DNA of 64,000 bases from Marivirga lumbricoides (GCF_014636295.1 NZ_BMEC01000011.1:186001-250000), one strand, 5' to 3'; numbered from the stretch's first letter, positions 18,261 to 27,648 are shown. Notes: a model not told the origin generated them from the sequence alone. Translations and numbers: made by a program.

Positions 18261-20819
18261 ATGCGTGCTACTCTCCTCTTTATTTTACTGCTTCATGTTG
18301 TAAGCCGTATCTCCGCTCAGCAAATACCTCAATTTTATGAAGAATACATAAACCGATCTAAAAATCAGAACCTGGATGTTTTAATATCTGAAGTAAAAAA
18401 CCTAAATCACATTGAAGGAAAAACAGCTTTACTAGGCGAACTCTATCTTTTAAAAGGAAGAAATGACCTTTCACTTAACTATTTTGATTCCGCCCTTTCT
18501 GAAAAGAAACAAGATTCTCACTTCAATTCTTCTGAGCTTTATTGCAGAACTTTAAGCAATAAAGGAATTTTATTATGGAATGAAGGAAAAGATGAACTGG
18601 CACTGGAGCACCTTCAGCAGGCTCTTTACCTAAGGAATAAAAGAGAGCAGCTGGACCATAATATTCTGGCTGACAATTTTAATAACCTTGGTCTAATTTA
18701 TAGTGGAATAGATTACGATGAAGCCATTGATTTCTATAAGAAATCTCTCATTTTATATGGAGAAAATAAAGACGTAAATCTCTCAAAGATTATACAAACT
18801 ACTATCAATATTAGCTTACTGGAAGCTAGCAAAGGAAATTACAAGCAATCGTTATCGGCACTTAATCAGGCAATGGAAGATTGGAAAAAAGTATTTCCGG
18901 ATCCAACCACCACTGAAGCTTTTATACTCGTAAATTTAGCTAATAATTATTCAAAAATTGGTGACCCCGTTTTGGCAGAATATAATTATCTGGAAGCTAT
19001 AGAAATCTATAAAAATGCCTTAGGAGAAAAAAACACAGAGTTAGCCAGTGCTTACATGTTGCTAGCTGACGTTTATAAAAACCAAAATGAATTTAAAAAA
19101 GCACTAAATTTTAATCAAAAAGCACTTATCTCTAATAGTTTTGAATTTTCAGATACAGATGTCACTCAAAATCCTGAGTTAGATGATGCCATTAAACCTT
19201 ATAATCAACTAATTATACTTCTCAGAAAATCTGAGATTTTTGAAGCATACTACAATAGCTATTCTCTTAAAAAACAACATCTTCTGCTGGCACTTGAATC
19301 ACTGGAGTCAGCTGATCATTTAATTCAAATATTAAGAAGTAGCCGTACAAGTAAAAAGGATTTACTTGCCTTAAGTGAGTTAGCTTCGGATGTATATGAA
19401 AATACTCAAAGAATTACCATAAAACTAAATGAGGTTTCTTTATTCACTAAAGAGCACTATAAAAAGGCACTTTTATATGCGGAAAAATCAAAGGCTTCTT
19501 CACTACTAGGTGCTTTGGCGGAGTCAGAAGCTAAGTCTTTTGGAAAAATTCCGGAAACATTGCTCACCGAAGAAAACCAGCTTAAAAACGAAATAGCCTA
19601 TCTAAGCACACAACTTTCGCTTGCTTCTACTATAAAGAATGAAAGCTTTGCCGAAAAATTGAGAGAAGATCTGTTTCAGAATAAAAGTCAGTATGAGACA
19701 CTGGTTAGCACCATCAAAAATGAGTATCCTGATTACTACAACCTTAAACATAATTTGCAGGTAGCAAACCTTTCCTCCATCCAAGCAGGACTGGAAACGG
19801 GGGAAGCTATACTCAATTATAGCTATGACCGGGATATAAATGAAATTTATCTGTATTATATCAGTAAAAGAAAGTTTGAAGTATATCGGATAAAATCTTC
19901 CAACGAAATAGATAAGTGGATAAGAGCCTACAGAAACACGCTTTCGTACAACCTGAAGAAAGAATTTGAGCAGATTTCCTATCAGCTCTTTACTAAGCTG
20001 CTACCTTTTAAGATTGAGAAAGAAATAAACAGATTAACTGTAATTCCTGACGGAGATTTAGCAAAAATTCCATTTGAGGCTTTACTCACCTCGAAGCCTG
20101 ACAATAGCACTAACTATTCAAGCCTTCCTTATCTTATAAAAGAATATGAAATCAATTATGGGTTTTCAACCACCTTACATTTGGCCGACAAAAAACAAAT
20201 ATTTAATAAAGAAGCTTTGTTGGTTGCACCAGTGAGCTTTCAATCTTTATCATTGCCTGATTTACCAGGAACAAGCACCGAAACTACTTTAATCAGTGAA
20301 ATATGTGGAAGAAACAACATACATCCCAGCTTATTAAGAGATGTTAAAGCCACTGAAAATAATTTTAAAAACAGTGAATTAAAGAGATATCAATTTATTC
20401 ATTTTGCTACTCATGGACTTGTTGATATTGAAACTCCTGAACTTTCAGGTGTTTTCTTTAACAAAGCTGACTCAGCAGAAGATGGAGTTCTTTATGCCGG
20501 GGAGATTTACGCTTTAGAGATTAATGCGGACCTGGTTTCTCTCTCAGCCTGTGAAACGGGTTTAGGAAAAATCAGCAGAGGAGAAGGTGTTTTGGGACTT
20601 GGCAGGGCTTTTTCTTATGCAGGTGCAAATAACCTGATGGTTTCCATCTGGAAAGTAGCTGATAGCTCAACAGCCGCCCTGATGGGAGATTTTTATACTA
20701 ATAGCATTGGAGAAGGTGAAACTTATTCCTCAGCCTTAAGAAATGCAAAATTAGAAATGATCAGGTCAGATTCTTCTTCTCCTTATTTCTGGGCTCCTTT
20801 TATTTTATGGGGTAAATAG
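18261..20819 (+). CDS. Exported TPR-CHAT domain protein (caspase-like protease family)
   Basis: This 852-residue protein has a signal peptide ('LLFILLLHVVSRISA', then 'QQIPQFY'). Several tetratricopeptide repeats occupy about 50-300 ('YDEAIDFYKKSLILYGEN' is one), a helical linker 340-500, and a C-terminal CHAT domain 560-852. The CHAT domain keeps the catalytic dyad: H718 in 'IHFATHG' and C764 in 'LVSLSACETGLG', followed by 'RGEGVLGLGRAF'. CHAT proteases are caspase-clan cysteine peptidases; some are effectors in separase-like or gasdermin/CRISPR defence systems. The signal peptide points to a periplasmic or surface role instead. It is encoded 2 nt after an outer-membrane barrel, and the pair is likely functional. 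Confidence 0.88.
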   Translation: MRATLLFILLLHVVSRISAQQIPQFYEEYINRSKNQNLDVLISEVKNLNHIEGKTALLGELYLLKGRNDLSLNYFDSALSEKKQDSHFNSSELYCRTLSNKGILLWNEGKDELALEHLQQALYLRNKREQLDHNILADNFNNLGLIYSGIDYDEAIDFYKKSLILYGENKDVNLSKIIQTTINISLLEASKGNYKQSLSALNQAMEDWKKVFPDPTTTEAFILVNLANNYSKIGDPVLAEYNYLEAIEIYKNALGEKNTELASAYMLLADVYKNQNEFKKALNFNQKALISNSFEFSDTDVTQNPELDDAIKPYNQLIILLRKSEIFEAYYNSYSLKKQHLLLALESLESADHLIQILRSSRTSKKDLLALSELASDVYENTQRITIKLNEVSLFTKEHYKKALLYAEKSKASSLLGALAESEAKSFGKIPETLLTEENQLKNEIAYLSTQLSLASTIKNESFAEKLREDLFQNKSQYETLVSTIKNEYPDYYNLKHNLQVANLSSIQAGLETGEAILNYSYDRDINEIYLYYISKRKFEVYRIKSSNEIDKWIRAYRNTLSYNLKKEFEQISYQLFTKLLPFKIEKEINRLTVIPDGDLAKIPFEALLTSKPDNSTNYSSLPYLIKEYEINYGFSTTLHLADKKQIFNKEALLVAPVSFQSLSLPDLPGTSTETTLISEICGRNNIHPSLLRDVKATENNFKNSELKRYQFIHFATHGLVDIETPELSGVFFNKADSAEDGVLYAGEIYALEINADLVSLSACETGLGKISRGEGVLGLGRAFSYAGANNLMVSIWKVADSSTAALMGDFYTNSIGEGETYSSALRNAKLEMIRSDSSSPYFWAPFILWGK

Positions 20820-20830
20820 GTCTTATAAAT

Positions 20831-21346
20831 ATGAAAAAGCTGACTTCTAAAATCCGTAAATTTGATTCTAACCTTTGGTATTATCATTTTTCTATACCTG
20901 ATGAAATTGCCAAGGAGGTGATAATTGGTGATAATAAACGCGTTATTTGCACTGTGAATGGCGAATTTTCATGGCCTGCTGCCATTATGAAGAGTGAGCA
21001 CTATTGGTTCATTCTTGTTAATAAATCTACCATGAACAAACTATCACTACAGGAAGGGGCTTCAGTGGAAGTTACCTTAGAAAAGGACAATTCAACTTAT
21101 GGTTTCGAGATGCCTGAGGAGTTTCAGGCACTAATTGATCAGGATGATGAGGTTAGTCAATATTTCCATCAGCTAACAAAAGGTAAGCAGAGAAGCTTAA
21201 TTTATATCATCACCAAAGTTAAAAGCCCTGACAGCCGACTCAGGAAGGCACTGGCAATAGGTTACCACCTGAAGGATGTACAAGGTAATCTTAATTTCAA
21301 ACTGCTGAATGAAACCATTAAAGCTTTCAATAACAAAGCTCTTTAA
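20831..21346 (+). CDS. DUF1905 / YdeI (OmpD-associated) family protein
   Basis: This 171-residue soluble protein has two parts. An N-terminal DUF1905-type beta-barrel (residues 1-95, 'WYYHFSIPDEIAKEVI', 'VICTVNGEFSWPAAIM') is followed by a YdeI/OmpD-associated helical domain ('PEEFQALIDQDDEV...FHQLTKGKQRSLIYIITKVK'). The YdeI domain is linked in the literature with resistance to antimicrobial peptides, but the biochemical role is unknown. It starts 11 nt after the TPR-CHAT gene and ends at a strong terminator hairpin, so it is the last gene of that operon. Confidence 0.85.
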   Translation: MKKLTSKIRKFDSNLWYYHFSIPDEIAKEVIIGDNKRVICTVNGEFSWPAAIMKSEHYWFILVNKSTMNKLSLQEGASVEVTLEKDNSTYGFEMPEEFQALIDQDDEVSQYFHQLTKGKQRSLIYIITKVKSPDSRLRKALAIGYHLKDVQGNLNFKLLNETIKAFNNKAL

Positions 21347-21350
21347 ATAA

Positions 21351-21391
21351 AAAATCCACTCCTAAAGCTTTGGCTTTAATGAATGGATTTT
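21351..21391. terminator. Compound hairpin between convergent genes
   Basis: The outer arms AAAATCCA (21351-21358) and TGGATTTT (21384-21391) enclose an inner hairpin, TAAAGC-TTTG-GCTTTA (21363-21378). On the - strand the stem runs into TTTTTTATTT; on the + strand it ends in TTTT. It sits 5 nt after the DUF1905/YdeI stop codon, so it probably terminates that operon and also blocks read-through from the opposite direction. Confidence 0.65.
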
Positions 21392-21433
21392 GAATAGAGT
21401 TTAATTATATGCTTATATGTAATCTAAAATCAG

Positions 21434-21496
21434 ATTACACAATGGGTAATCAATTGATGCTGACTTTCAGACTCACATCATTGATTGTTGTGTAAT
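21434..21496. repeat. Long imperfect palindrome in convergent intergenic region
   Basis: ATTACACAA (21434-21442) pairs with TTGTGTAAT (21488-21496). Inside, AATCAAT (21448-21454) pairs with ATTGATT (21480-21486) and GATG (21456-21459) with CATC (21476-21479). It lies just beyond the stop of the minus-strand gene ending at 21510. No T-run follows on either strand, so it may be a 3' stabilising structure or a copy of a small palindromic repeat family rather than a terminator. Confidence 0.5.
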
Positions 21497-21509
21497 TGCC
21501 TAATAGGCG

Positions 21510-22010
21510 CTATTTAATTGAAACTACTAGTTGAGTACCCCCTTCTTCAAAAGTAAACCCTCTGTATAAATGTGCTATATGGCCATTGTAATCTAACATT
21601 TGCTTGCTCTCATTTACTACTACCTGTATAATAATATCCTCTACCTCAGGTTTTTTCATTTTTAAATTCATATCTATAGAAGCCAGCAAATCTCTAACAT
21701 TTTGCTTTTCCCATCGGTTGTTTAAAAACAAATAAAAGCCAGGGTTTTCATCAGTAACATATACTACCTGATTAAACCTTATATTCTCGTATCCCTCTAA
21801 ATCAGCTTTTAATACTTTAGGAACCAGAATATCGTAGTCAAAATCATTCAACTTAACTTTCATACTGCTGGTTACTTTCGCATAATCACTTCCTAAAACA
21901 GGACTCTGAGCTTTAAGCTTCATGCTTAAACCCAATAAAGTAAATAGCACAATAAGCGCAATCACAAATTTGTGATCCAAAACTCGAAGACTTCTATTAT
22001 ATGTTTTCAT
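21510..22010 (-). CDS. Hypothetical exported or membrane-anchored protein
   Basis: The product is 166 residues. After a basic start, a hydrophobic segment (about 15-33, 'FVIALIVLFTLLGLSM') ends near 'KLKAQS', compatible with signal peptidase I cleavage. The mature part has a strand-rich pattern ('KVKLNDFDYDILVPKVLKA', 'FYLFLNNRWEK', 'IIIQVVVNES') and one helix ('NVRDLLASIDMNLKMKK'). I do not recognise a family. It is separated by about 200 nt from the next minus-strand gene and probably has its own promoter. A periplasmic location is inferred. Confidence 0.65.
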   Translation of the reverse strand: MKTYNRSLRVLDHKFVIALIVLFTLLGLSMKLKAQSPVLGSDYAKVTSSMKVKLNDFDYDILVPKVLKADLEGYENIRFNQVVYVTDENPGFYLFLNNRWEKQNVRDLLASIDMNLKMKKPEVEDIIIQVVVNESKQMLDYNGHIAHLYRGFTFEEGGTQLVVSIK

Positions 22011-22178
22011 GGCAATAAACTTTATAATTGGTGACCACTCATCTGGGAGAGCGCTTCTGGCGATTAGCTTAAAATCACCTTAGAGCTTTACCCCACTTAG
22101 TAATCATTGATTTATTTTGTTATTCAAAAGTCACAATAAATCATAGGAAGAACATGAGTACTTTGCCGAAATTTTCAT

Positions 22179-22193
22179 TAGGTGATTCACCTA
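22179..22193. promoter_or_regulatory. Perfect 15-bp palindrome (operator-like)
   Basis: TAGGTGATTCACCTA has 7-bp arms around one central base. It lies 15 nt beyond the stop of the retropepsin-like gene and 169 nt upstream of the next minus-strand start. The size fits a dimeric regulator site, but no -33/-7 promoter pair is evident beside it. Confidence 0.3.
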
Positions 22194-22208
22194 GGCATTA
22201 GCCAATTG

Positions 22209-23147
22209 CTATAAAACAGCCATTTTCTCGTTTGCTGCGTCCAAAATAAGTATTCTATCCATAAATAATTTATTCCCTATCATTCCCCTCATTCCACTGA
22301 AATACATTAAAAGATTTTGAACCATAGAAGTACCTTCAATATAGGTGACATAATTTAAGGGAATAACTTCGTTACCAAATGTTATAGAACCTCTACTTGC
22401 TATATTATGTACTTTTAATGGGTTCCCTAATGAATTAGCCTTATAAGTTTGCTCCACAGCACCTGAAGTTGCCAATTTACCCCATTGCTCATGGTTTGTA
22501 ATTAATTCAAAAGCACTACTACCGGAGTCGTAGTAAAGCAACGTTTCTTCACCACTCACTTTTGCAGGAAGTAAAACTTTCCTCTCTCTAAATTGAAATG
22601 GTAAAATTGACTCCTTTTTTACCTCTTCGGGAAAAGTATTTAAAAAATGAATTGTATGATGTTTAAAATCAAAAGCTACCACTTTATGCTCAAGGATATC
22701 TGCGCCTAATGTGCCTATTATATTTACTGCTGATGAATTCAGGTCTATTTTTGCTCCGTAATTAAGAGTACGGACATCATTTGTTGAGACAGCAACATTT
22801 CCGAGGGTAAAATTGAAAGCTCGTTTTTCATCTAACCCTGAGCTAAATATATTCTGATCTTTCAAAGATTCTAAAGTTCTACTGTAAAAAAGAGTGGAAT
22901 GTGAACCGAGGTCAAATTGCATATAAAATGTATCGGGAATTCCCTCTAACAGTACAGGCAATAGTAAGGCAGAAATCTCACTATCATTATTGGCTGTCCA
23001 TTTAATTTTTAAAGTATCTTCTCCATTGGAAACCCTTAATTGGTTATCAGGCGGAGTGAATTTTTTTTCAAAATAAAAGTAGCCAAGGATAGCGCCAGAT
23101 AATAATAAAAGCAATAAAGTAAACGCTGTAATTTTAATAATTCTCAT
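22209..23147 (-). CDS. Retropepsin/pepsin-like putative aspartyl protease, membrane-anchored
   Basis: This 312-residue protein has an N-terminal hydrophobic helix (residues 8-28, 'TLLLLLLSGAILGYFYF') acting as anchor or signal. Two halves each carry a motif like the aspartic-protease active site: 'FYMQFDLGSHSTLFYS' (about 76-91) and 'LLYYDSGSSAFELI' (about 203-216), in place of the usual D-[TS]-G-[ST]. The intervening 'NIIGTLGADILEHKVVAFDF' matches the hydrophobic-Gly flap and strand pattern of pepsin-like folds. With the first motif reading DLGS, catalysis is uncertain and a ligand-binding role is possible. It is followed by an operator-like palindrome. Confidence 0.6.
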   Translation of the reverse strand: MRIIKITAFTLLLLLLSGAILGYFYFEKKFTPPDNQLRVSNGEDTLKIKWTANNDSEISALLLPVLLEGIPDTFYMQFDLGSHSTLFYSRTLESLKDQNIFSSGLDEKRAFNFTLGNVAVSTNDVRTLNYGAKIDLNSSAVNIIGTLGADILEHKVVAFDFKHHTIHFLNTFPEEVKKESILPFQFRERKVLLPAKVSGEETLLYYDSGSSAFELITNHEQWGKLATSGAVEQTYKANSLGNPLKVHNIASRGSITFGNEVIPLNYVTYIEGTSMVQNLLMYFSGMRGMIGNKLFMDRILILDAANEKMAVL

Positions 23148-23245
23148 GATGCAAAGGTTTAAAAATCCTGTGCAAAACTGGGAATAAGAAAGTTGTTAGT
23201 AAGCGTCAGTGATATGCCAATTATATGACATTCATAAAAACCATG

Positions 23246-23806
23246 TTATAATAGCTGATAAGTTACCTTTAGCTGATCTAAATTTCCTCTGGAAATGATG
23301 GTTCCCAATCTAAAAATCATTCCAATATTTGTACAGTAACTCCCTAAGAGTACTAGTAAAATCAGAGGAGTTGTTAGCTGAAAATAATTTTGAACAAAAG
23401 GACTTACAGAAAGCAAAACGGAAACCAGTAGGGTCCAAATAATCTGAAAGTTCAAAATGAATCTACCGTTTTTATTTACCAAAGGATTTGTTTTATACTT
23501 TCTCCAAAGAATGAATGGAAAAACAATATTCCCGAAAGGAATTAAGATGAATGTTAAAGCAGATATATTGATCAATTTTAATTGGTCGGTCAGCTCATCG
23601 CTCAACTGATCATTCCTGTTATTTATACCAATGAGTTCTGAAGGTTCTACCCCCATTAACTTGGAAAGCACAGTTAGCGTATGGCCTTTCGGGACAGTTT
23701 CTCCAGCCTCAACCCGCTGAATAGTTCTTAAAGATAAACCGGATGCATCAGCCAATTCTGACTGAGTTAAGCCCTTATTCTCCCTATATTCTCTGACTTT
23801 TAGCAT
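23246..23806 (-). CDS. XRE-family HTH regulator fused to DUF4870-like membrane domain
   Basis: The product is 186 residues. Residues 1-60 are a Cro/CI-type helix-turn-helix ('REYRENKGLTQSELADASGL', 'SLRTIQRVEAGETVPKGHTL'). The rest holds three or four hydrophobic helices ('ALTFILIPFGNIVFPFILW', 'FQIIWTLLVSVLLSVSPFV', 'LTTPLILLVLLG') as in DUF4870. A DNA-binding domain tethered to the membrane suggests a regulator that senses an envelope state. It starts immediately after the uvrD-like stop (0-nt gap) and so is probably expressed from the helicase transcript. Confidence 0.8.
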   Translation of the reverse strand: MLKVREYRENKGLTQSELADASGLSLRTIQRVEAGETVPKGHTLTVLSKLMGVEPSELIGINNRNDQLSDELTDQLKLINISALTFILIPFGNIVFPFILWRKYKTNPLVNKNGRFILNFQIIWTLLVSVLLSVSPFVQNYFQLTTPLILLVLLGSYCTNIGMIFRLGTIISRGNLDQLKVTYQLL

Positions 23807-26074
23807 TTAGTCCATGATACGAAGTTTGGCAAATGTTAATAAAAGGGTCTTCTCACCAAAATTTTCAAATTCGATAGTCGCCTTTCTATTAGCTCCTTCA
23901 ATATCCATCTTTTTAACTTCTCCAAAACCAAACTTCGGATGTTCTACCCGCATTCCAGTGTCAAGTTTTCTGGTGTCACTAGGCGCAAAATCTGCAGAAG
24001 GTGTATGAAGTTTCTTGCCCGGCGGTACTTTATTGCTTTCAACTTTCCTTTGTGCTACCAGGTTTCTGGCATAATTACTTCCACTAACTCCTGAATTAAG
24101 GCTGCCCATTGGCTCCGGATTATTAAATTTTCTATCTACCTTAATAAATTCAGGTGAAATTTCTTCAATAAACCTGCTCGGCTCACAACTTTTAAGCCGC
24201 CCGAACCTGTAACGCGTTAAGGCATAGCTAAGAGTGATTTTTTCCATTGCCCTCGTAATCGCCACATAAAAAAGCCTTCTTTCCTCTTCCAAATCAGCGC
24301 GACTATTTAACATCATCTGAGAAGGAAATAAATCTTCTTCCATCCCAACTACATACACATGCCTGAATTCAAGACCTTTAGCAGAGTGAATTGTCATCAT
24401 ATTGACATAATCTGTGTCATTAGGGTCATCTTTATCTGCATCAGTAAGCAAGGCTACATCTGCAATAAAAGCTTCTAATGATTTATCTTCCTGCCCAGGG
24501 GTATCAACAAATTCCTTGATAGCGTTTAAAAGCTCCTGAACGTTTTCATACCTATTGAGTCCTTCAATGGTTTTATCATCATACAGCTCTCTTAGCAATC
24601 CTGACTGCTTAGCTATAAATGAAGCCGTTTCATACGCATCTGCTCTCTCTATTTTAATTTTGAAAGTTTTAATCTGATTGACAAAATTCTCTACAGCATT
24701 AGCTGTTCTGCCAGGTAAGAAATTTCTAATATTTTGCAGCACTTCCCAAATGCTTTTGTCATTCTCGAAAGCTGCAATTACAATTTTATCTACTGAGCTG
24801 GCACCAATTCCTCTTTTTGGCAAGTTGATAATCCTTCTGAAGGATTGCTCATCATTTTGGTTGATGGTGAAGCGCAGATAGCCGAGTAAATCTTTAATCT
24901 CTTTTCTTTGGTAGAACGAGAGGCCTCCGAAAATACGATAAGGGATATTCATTTTCCTTAAGGCTTCCTCCATTGAACGAGACTGGCTATTTGTTCGGTA
25001 GAGTATGGCAAAATCCTTATTCTGCAACTTTTTATTGTTTCTATCTTCAAATATGGAAGAAGCCACAAGCCTACCCTCTTCATTATCCGAAGTAGACTTT
25101 ATTAAATGTACCAGCTCACCACTGTCATTATCTGTCCAAACATTTTTCTGCAACTGAGCTGAATTTTTTAGAATGACAGAGTTGGCCGCATTAACAATAT
25201 TTTGGGTGCTTCTGTAATTCTGTTCCAGCTTAATTACGCGTAAATCAGGATAATCTTTTTCAAAATTCAAGATATTCTGGATATTGGCGCCACGGAATGC
25301 ATAGATACTCTGTGCATCATCACCCACCACACAAATATTTTGATGGACAGATGACAATCTTTTTGTAATTAAATACTGGGAGATATTAGTATCTTGAAAC
25401 TCATCAATCATCACATACCTGAAACGCTGTTGGTATTTATTCAGCACATCCAAATGATCCCTAAATAATACGTTGGTATTAAACAAAAGATCATCGAAAT
25501 CCATTGCTCCTGAACGGAAACATCTTTGTACATACTCTTTGTAAATAGCGCCCATTTTAGGTTTCTGAGCCTGCTCATCTTCAGATATGTATAAAGGATT
25601 ATTGAGGTAATTCTGCCACGAAATCAAATTATTTTTGGCGCCTGAAATACGATTATATACAACATTATGTTTATATACCTTATCGTCCAATCCCATTTCC
25701 TTTACAATACTTCTTATGAGCGACTTAGAATCATCTGTATCATAAATTGTAAAGTTGCTGGGATAACCTAATTTATCAGCTTCAGAACGCAGAATTCTAG
25801 CAAACACGGAGTGGAAAGTACCCATCCAAAGGCTTCTAGCATCAGTGCCTGCTACCTTTTCAATTCTGGCACGCATCTCCTTTGCTGCTTTATTGGTAAA
25901 CGTTAACGCTAAAATGCTGAATGGATCCACGTTTTTCATCCTGATTAAATGGGCAATCCTATAGGTAAGCACTCTCGTTTTTCCTGACCCGGCACCTGCT
26001 ATAATCATGGTAGGGCCATCTAAATTTTCAACGCCTTCTCTCTGTGGGGAATTTAACTCTTCTAAATAATCCAT
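23807..26074 (-). CDS. uvrD: UvrD/PcrA-family ATP-dependent DNA helicase
   Basis: This superfamily 1A 3'-5' helicase has about 755 residues from the chosen start. It shows motif I 'IIAGAGSGKTRVLTYRIAHL', Ia 'LALTFTNKAAKEMRARI', II 'VMIDEFQDTN', III 'VVGDDAQSIYAFRGA', IV 'LEQNYRSTQNIVNAAN', V 'MTIHSAKGLEF' and VI 'VAITRAMEKI'. The C-terminal Tudor-like segment ('VEHPKFGFGEVKKMDIEG') matches PcrA. It acts in nucleotide excision repair, mismatch repair and clearance of stalled polymerase. I chose the ATG at 26074 ('MDYLEELNSPQREGV'), the usual family start. An upstream in-frame ATG at 26092 would add six residues. Confidence 0.95.
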   Translation of the reverse strand: MDYLEELNSPQREGVENLDGPTMIIAGAGSGKTRVLTYRIAHLIRMKNVDPFSILALTFTNKAAKEMRARIEKVAGTDARSLWMGTFHSVFARILRSEADKLGYPSNFTIYDTDDSKSLIRSIVKEMGLDDKVYKHNVVYNRISGAKNNLISWQNYLNNPLYISEDEQAQKPKMGAIYKEYVQRCFRSGAMDFDDLLFNTNVLFRDHLDVLNKYQQRFRYVMIDEFQDTNISQYLITKRLSSVHQNICVVGDDAQSIYAFRGANIQNILNFEKDYPDLRVIKLEQNYRSTQNIVNAANSVILKNSAQLQKNVWTDNDSGELVHLIKSTSDNEEGRLVASSIFEDRNNKKLQNKDFAILYRTNSQSRSMEEALRKMNIPYRIFGGLSFYQRKEIKDLLGYLRFTINQNDEQSFRRIINLPKRGIGASSVDKIVIAAFENDKSIWEVLQNIRNFLPGRTANAVENFVNQIKTFKIKIERADAYETASFIAKQSGLLRELYDDKTIEGLNRYENVQELLNAIKEFVDTPGQEDKSLEAFIADVALLTDADKDDPNDTDYVNMMTIHSAKGLEFRHVYVVGMEEDLFPSQMMLNSRADLEEERRLFYVAITRAMEKITLSYALTRYRFGRLKSCEPSRFIEEISPEFIKVDRKFNNPEPMGSLNSGVSGSNYARNLVAQRKVESNKVPPGKKLHTPSADFAPSDTRKLDTGMRVEHPKFGFGEVKKMDIEGANRKATIEFENFGEKTLLLTFAKLRIMD

Positions 26075-26200
26075 AGACAAATTTATAACCAATTCCTCAC
26101 TTCACATCGTAATTAGGAGGAAATATCAACATATCATTAATTCTTATCTAAAAATATTTAAAGGCTGATATTTTTTAGCTATATTATATTTTATTAGCGT

Positions 26201-27526
26201 ATGAAAAAAGGGCACCAGTACAAATTGAACCCGTTTTTGTTATCATTTTACAATAGCGAGGTTGACGCAGAATTTAATAAAAATTTCTTTAAGCAAGACC
26301 TCTATGCCCTCAGGCTCGTGATTGGACTTGGAGCTATACTTAGTCTTGTATTTGTCTTCATAGATATGTGGAGATATGAGAACAATAAATTGGTTTCAGC
26401 CATTTTCAGAAGTGTAATAGCACTAATTCTTCTAATCTTTGGAGCTTCTACTTTCTTTTTTAAAGATAAGCACTATGCCCTTACTCAACTTATAGCAATG
26501 GCCGTGTCATTTTTTGTGGCAGGAGTATTTTTTATGCACTATCATTTCAATGAAGACCCTGCGTTCGATATTTTCCTGTCCAATATTTTAATGGTTTTAA
26601 TTTTTATTATTTCTACCATTATGGGCTTCCGGTTTAGATATGCTATTTTAATAAATACTTTCTTTTTTGCTACTTATATAATATATATTCAGCTATTCAA
26701 CTATTCTACAATTGCTTCCCGGCAAATTAGTCAGCTAGCTGTAATTTATTCTGTGGGATTTTTAGCAGCTTATTTATTGGAAAGGCAAAAGATCAACCTT
26801 TTTCTAAGTAAGAAAGAGCTTCATGCAGAAATTCAAAAGGTAGATAACCTAAATAATATAAAAAATAAGCTCTTTTCCATTATTTCGCATGATGTTCGCG
26901 GCCCGATAGTCTCTTTAAAAGGAATTGTTTCCTTATTTAACAAAGAGGCACTCACGCACGAGGAATTTAAAACCCTCAGCAAAGACCTGGAGAAGGATTT
27001 GCAAAACACTTCTATTTTAATGGACAATCTTTTGGCCTGGTCTAAAAGTCAGATGGAAGGCATAGCACTTAAAAAGGTTAAAATTGATATATGGCGCGAA
27101 ATAAAATCCCTGGAAGAGCTATACAGAAATCAACTCATTTCTAAAGCTATTTTATTGAAAGTAAAGCCTGAATCTAATATTTTAATAAACGGAGATAGAG
27201 AAATGATTCAGATTATTCTAAGAAATCTGTTTTCTAACGCCATTAAATTTACTCCTCATGGGGGAGAAATTTCCATCTCCGGTAAACCAATGGATAGAAA
27301 TTATATGATCATTATAAAGGATTCTGGCCCCGGAATAGAACCTGACAAGCTTCAGAGTCTTTTTGAAATCAATAAAAACAATGTTGTTGGCACCTCATCC
27401 GCGAGCGGGGCAGGTATTGGCCTGATGCTGGTAAAAGAATTTATTGATGCAAACGATGGTCAAATTAAATGTGAAAGCTCTGTAGGAAAAGGTACGGTTT
27501 TTAAAGTGTTTCTACCCATGATCTAA
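26201..27526 (+). CDS. Membrane sensor histidine kinase (six-helix sensor)
   Basis: The 441-residue kinase has about six transmembrane helices between residues 40 and 195. Then comes a short coiled linker ('HAEIQKVDNLNNIKNKLFSI'), HisKA with H230 in 'ISHDVRGPIVSLKG', an N-box 'LRNLFSNAIKFTPHGG' and an ATPase G-box 'GAGIGLMLVKEFI'. There is no receiver domain and no response regulator gene beside it, so it is an orphan kinase. The membrane part resembles sensors with no extracytoplasmic domain, so the signal is probably in the membrane. It diverges from the uvrD-like gene. Confidence 0.88.
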   Translation: MKKGHQYKLNPFLLSFYNSEVDAEFNKNFFKQDLYALRLVIGLGAILSLVFVFIDMWRYENNKLVSAIFRSVIALILLIFGASTFFFKDKHYALTQLIAMAVSFFVAGVFFMHYHFNEDPAFDIFLSNILMVLIFIISTIMGFRFRYAILINTFFFATYIIYIQLFNYSTIASRQISQLAVIYSVGFLAAYLLERQKINLFLSKKELHAEIQKVDNLNNIKNKLFSIISHDVRGPIVSLKGIVSLFNKEALTHEEFKTLSKDLEKDLQNTSILMDNLLAWSKSQMEGIALKKVKIDIWREIKSLEELYRNQLISKAILLKVKPESNILINGDREMIQIILRNLFSNAIKFTPHGGEISISGKPMDRNYMIIIKDSGPGIEPDKLQSLFEINKNNVVGTSSASGAGIGLMLVKEFIDANDGQIKCESSVGKGTVFKVFLPMI

Positions 27527-27648
27527 CATGATTGTTTTTTCAAATGGAACTTTTCCAGCGAAAAATTACTACTTTAACAAGTATTTAATTATTCCAGATA
27601 ATTAGTCAATAATTAGGCAGAACAAAGGAATAGCTATAATTTTACGAC

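Noticed and set aside
18261-20819. TPR-CHAT gene as part of a CRISPR- or gasdermin-linked defence system
   Set aside because: The protein has a signal peptide, and no Cas, gasdermin or nuclease gene is nearby, so a cytoplasmic defence role is not supported.
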